A stretch of DNA of 64,000 bases, taken from the NCBI RefSeq assembly GCF_019175385.1, contig NC_083344.1, positions 27,902,231 through 27,966,230 of the forward strand, written 5' to 3'. A model generated the notes under the pieces. The model was not told where the DNA came from. It saw only the letters and a program-made list of their open reading frames with translations, and searched no databases. Position numbers and translations under genes: made by a program. Positions 60,378-64,000 of the stretch are shown piece after piece (the stretch's first letter is position 1; every line of letters starts with the position of its first letter). Source of the stretch: Lycium barbarum (Eukaryota > Streptophyta > Magnoliopsida > Solanales > Solanaceae).

Positions 60378-61784
60378 ATGTTTATAGCTATGCCTCCAAA
60401 GAAAGGGACAGTTGCCCAGAAGGGCAAATCGGTAGCAGGGGATACTAGCCAGACTCGGAGAGTTACTAGGGCTCGTGCCCAGTTTATGCTTGAGATTGTG
60501 TTCCAGTCTATGAGTTCTGCTACACCGCCACTTACCGAGGAACCTAGGACAACGACAGCTCCAGGTCAGGGGGCGGCTCCACCGCCAGCTCCCGAGGTTC
60601 CAGCACCTGAGCCTCCAGCTCCTCAGCCAGGGGCGGAGGATAGAGCCATGCGAGATGCAGTTTAGTTGCTCACCAGATTAGTGGCAGGGCATGCTCGCAG
60701 GCATTGACTAGGGGTTGACCAGACGAATAGATATGACAGTTTGAGAGCCCGTGACTTCGTAAGCTGTAATCCTCCAGAGTTTTTCGGGTCGAAGCCCGAG
60801 GATGACCCGCAGGAGTTCGTTCGGCAGATACAACGTATGTTGCAGATAATTAAGGCTTCTGAGACTGAGTCTGTTGAGTTAGCTTCGTATCTATTGCGTG
60901 ATGTGGCTGTCAATTAGTATGAGTCGTGGGAGTTGTCTAGGGGCAAGGATGCTCCTCCAGCAATATGGGATGAGTTTGTGGAGGCCTTCCTTGGCCACTT
61001 TCTGCCTCCGGAGATGCGGCAAGCTAGAGTTGATAGATTCCTACAGTTGAGGCAGAGGGGCAGGAGTGTTCGAGAGTATAGCCTGGAGTTTGACTCGTTG
61101 GCTAGATATGCACCCACTATTGTGGCTGATATGGCGGATAGAGTGCATCGGTATGTGATGGGTTTAGATCGTTATTTGGTTTATGGTTGTATGGCAGCGG
61201 CTCTTCAGCAAGGTATGGATATTGCTCGGGTACAAGCATATGCACAGGGGGTAGAGGATCGACACAGAGGACGCCAACCAGATAGAGATTATGATAGAGG
61301 CCAGCATAAGAGGGCCAGATCGGCTGGCTATCCTGGCGAGTTTCTAGGCGGGCAGCCTCAGCAGCATATTAGATATCCGTCCCAGCCAGCACAGATTGCA
61401 CCTCCACAGTTTACAGGTAGAAGGTTTGACAACACAAGGTGTTCAGGAGCCAGTCAGAGCTCCAAGGCTTCGGGTTCGCAGATGAACAGAGGTTTCAGTT
61501 AGTAGAGGCCACCTTTGCCTCGGTGCTCTCTGTGTGGTAGGCCCCATTCTGGGGAATGCCGTCTCGTTACAAGTGCTTGCTTTTCTTGCGGGTGTCAAGG
61601 CCATATTATGAGAGAGTGTCCTTATGGGGGCGGTTCAGGTGGTAGGGTTCAGCCCACTGGGTCTATTGCTGGTTCATCTTCTTCTGTAGCTATGCGCCCT
61701 ATGGGGCAAGGTGTTCAGGTACTAGCAGGCCGTGGTAGAGGTATTGGCAGAGGTTCTAGTTCTAGCGGTCCTTCGAACCGCATA
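60378..61784 (+). pseudogene. gag: Element N gag (several stops)
   Basis: Starts MFIAMPPKK, parallel to MFSAMPPKK of B; the inner ATG at 60390 is the other possible start. Gag core with PPEFFGSKPEDDPQEF and PPEMRQARVDRF, Arg-rich linker, first Cys cluster CSLCGRPHSGEC and a CCHC knuckle CFSCGCQGHIMREC near 61579-61620. In-frame stops: TAG 60663, TGA 60705, TAG 60915 (Trp in relatives), TAG 61500 and 61503, TAA 61785. There is no frameshift in this part. Confidence 0.93.
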
Positions 61785-64000
61785 TAAGCTTTGGCTAGTA
61801 GACAGGATCAGGAGGCGTCACCAAATGTGGTTACAGGTATACTATCGATTTTCTCTCGAGACGTGTATGCATTGATAGACCCAGGCTCCACATTATCGTA
61901 TATTTATCCCTTTGTTGCTAGTAGAATTGGGATAAAACCTGAATTGATAGAACCATTTGTGGTAGCTACACCGGTAAGAGATTCTGTTATAGCAAGGCAA
62001 GTATATAGAGATTGTTCGGTGATTATATATAGTCGTTGCACCAGGGCAGATCTGATAGAGCTAGATATGACTGAGTTTGATGTTATTATGGGTATGGATT
62101 GGTTAGCTTCTTGTTATGCTAACGTTGACTGTAGAGGCAAGATAGTCCGATTTCAGTTCCCAGGAGAGCCAATTATAGAGTGGATGGGAAATACAGCATC
62201 GCCGATGGGTAAGTTTATTTCATACCTCAAGGCAAAGAATATGGTCAGAAAGGGTTATATTTATCATCTTGTTCGGGTGCATGACCTGAAGGCAGAGGCG
62301 CCGACTCTTCAGTCAGTGCCGATAGTTAGCGAGTTTCCAGATGTATTCCCAGATGAACTTCCAGGTCATCCTCCTAAGTGGCAGATAGAGTTCACTATAG
62401 ATGTGTTTCCAGATACTCAGCCCATATCTATTCCTCCTAACAGAATGACACCTGCAGAATTGAAAGAATTATAGGAGCAGCTGAGGGACTTGTTAGAAAA
62501 AGGCTTCATCAAGCCCAGAACATCGCCTTGGGGAGCACCGGTACTATTTGTGAGAAAGAACGATGGGTCGCTGCGGATGTGTATCGATTATAGGCAGCTG
62601 AATAAAGTGACGATAAAGAATAGATATCCCCTCCCTAGAATTGATGATCTATTTGACCAGTTGCAGGGTGCTAAGTGTTTCTCGAAGATAGACTTGTGGT
62701 CAGGCTATCACCAGGTGCGAGTAAAGGAGGCAGATATTCCAAAGACTGCATTCCGGACCCGATACGGACATTATGAGTTTAGAGTGATTTCTTTTGGGCT
62801 GACCAATGCTCCGACAGTATTTATGGATTTGATGAACTGAATATTCAAGTCGTTCTTAGATATGTTTGTGATTGTGTTTATCGATGATATTCTGGTCTAC
62901 TCACGATCGGAAGAGGAGCATGCAGATCATTTGAGGACGGTACTTAGGTTGCTCCAGCACCAGAAGTTGTATGCTAAGTTCTCTAAATGTGAATTCTAGT
63001 TGACTTCAGTAGCATTCTTGGGGAACATTATTGGAGCGGATGGCATTCGGGTAGATACACAGAAGATTGAGGCGGTGAAGACTTGGCCTAGACCTACGAC
63101 GCCTACTGAAGTACGCAGTTTTCTGGGGCTAGTAGAGTATTACAGGAGGTTCGTAGAGAAATTTACCTCAATTTCAGCGCCTTTACTAAGGCTAATACAG
63201 AAGGCAACCAAGTTTCAGTGGACCAATGCTTGTGAGCGAAGCTTCCAATTATTGAAGGATAGTTGACTACTACTCCAGTTCTAACACTTCCTGAGTGGGC
63301 AGATGGCTATGTTATTTATTGTGATGCCTCAGGCGTTGGGCTAGGTTGTGTGTTGATGCAGCATGGCAGAGTTATAGCCTATGCCTCCCGACAGCTCAGA
63401 AAGCACGAAAGAAATTATCCCACTCATGATCTGGAGTTAGCAGCGGTGATTCATGCCTTGAAGATATGGAGACATTATTTATATGGCGTGCATGTTGATA
63501 TTTATACAGATCATAAGAGCCTCCAATACATCTTTAAGCAGAAGGAGCTGAATTTGCGGCAGAGGCGGTGGCTAGAGTTGCTGAAGGACTATGATGTTGA
63601 CATTTTATACCACCCAGGGAAAGCAAATGTTGTAGCAGATGCACTCAGCCGTAAATCTATGGGCAGCTTGGCAGATGTACAACCAGAACGGAAGGAGATA
63701 ATTCATGAGATTTTCCAGTTACCTAATCTTGGAGTCCGTTTGGCTAATTCTGATGATGGCGGAGTTTCTATTCGAGGGGTTGCTGAATCCTCTATCATTG
63801 AAGAGGTAAAGAGACGCCAGTATGAGGACCCCATTCTTATACATTATAGAGATGCAGCTCTTCAAAATGAGGAGACTCCATTCAAAGTTGCACCTGACGG
63901 AGTGCTACGATATAGAGGTAGATTATGTGTACCTGAGGTTGCAGGGTTACGGCGACAGGTTTTGGGGGAGGTACACTATGCCTGTTATTCTATTCATCCA
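61785..64000 (+). pseudogene. pol: Element N pol: protease, RT, RNase H, start of integrase (broken; runs off window)
   Basis: Same frame as gag up to about 63262. Protease [11 protein letters not shown] near 61875-61905; RT with [10 protein letters not shown] near 62577-62610 and [11 protein letters not shown] near 62880. Stops at 62472, 62838 (Arg in B) and 62997 (Trp in B). One base is missing near 63258-63264 in the KDxL segment. The next frame is then open to the window end, with RNase [25 protein letters not shown] and the linker to the integrase zinc finger, ending in SIHP. C-family copy, older than B judging by nine stops over gag-pol. Confidence 0.94.

Overview
This window looks like plant heterochromatin. 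It is 64 kb of LTR retrotransposons inserted into one another, and I see no convincing single-copy host gene, tRNA gene or CRISPR array. All recognisable coding sequence belongs to Ty3/gypsy elements of the chromovirus type (Tekay/Del-like): gag with a CCHC knuckle, aspartic protease, reverse transcriptase with FIDD, RNase H, integrase, and a C-terminal chromodomain. Primer-binding sites match the 3' end of plant initiator-Met tRNA. The family features suggest a eudicot, perhaps Solanaceae; that is inference and not firm.

Layout, with elements lettered by position. A (minus, 1-9238) is a decayed gypsy element inserted in the integrase region of C. B (minus, 9493-21240) is a young gypsy element with about 3.2-kb LTRs, TSD CGGAG and a gag-pol frame broken by one stop codon; it is also inserted in C. 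C (plus) survives as integrase pieces at 9239-9492 and 21241-22436 plus its 3' LTR to about 25026, and is itself inserted in the gag of D. D (minus, 25027-36078) keeps the start of gag and a 5' LTR split by E. E (plus, 27416-35700, TSD TAAAA) is a non-autonomous element with 3-kb LTRs, about 2 kb of non-coding interior and a 5S rRNA-derived segment. D is inserted in the pol of F (minus, 36079-42566), a badly deleted relative of A whose LTR remnant hosts G, a D-family solo LTR (39828-42350, TSD ATTAA). F is inserted in the 5' LTR of H (plus, 42567-51649), a non-autonomous or degenerate element that also hosts solo LTRs I (43432-45803, TSD ATAAT) and J (48451-51470, TSD TATGA). K (51650-55618) is a long AT-rich LTR-like block, followed by LTR fragments L (minus) and M (plus). 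N (plus, 57773-64000) is a C-family gypsy element with its 5' LTR and a gag-pol carrying many stops; it runs off the window.

Relative order of insertion, oldest to youngest: H, then F, then D, then C and E, then A and B. The solo LTRs were added to H and F at unknown times. The stops in the decayed copies are mostly explainable as C-to-T changes at CAG, TGG and CGA codons, as expected for heavily methylated DNA.

Three signals go beyond a routine annotation. First, a module of about 58 bp with three consecutive hairpins and compensating base changes occurs 12 times, in every LTR that reaches that position. It may hold the 3' splice site of an intron whose AG|GTATGT donor is also conserved. 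Second, the non-autonomous element E carries a 5S rRNA-like segment with a recognisable pol III internal promoter. Third, one end of element B carries 192 bp copied from the DNA flanking its other end, joined back through 5 bp of microhomology.
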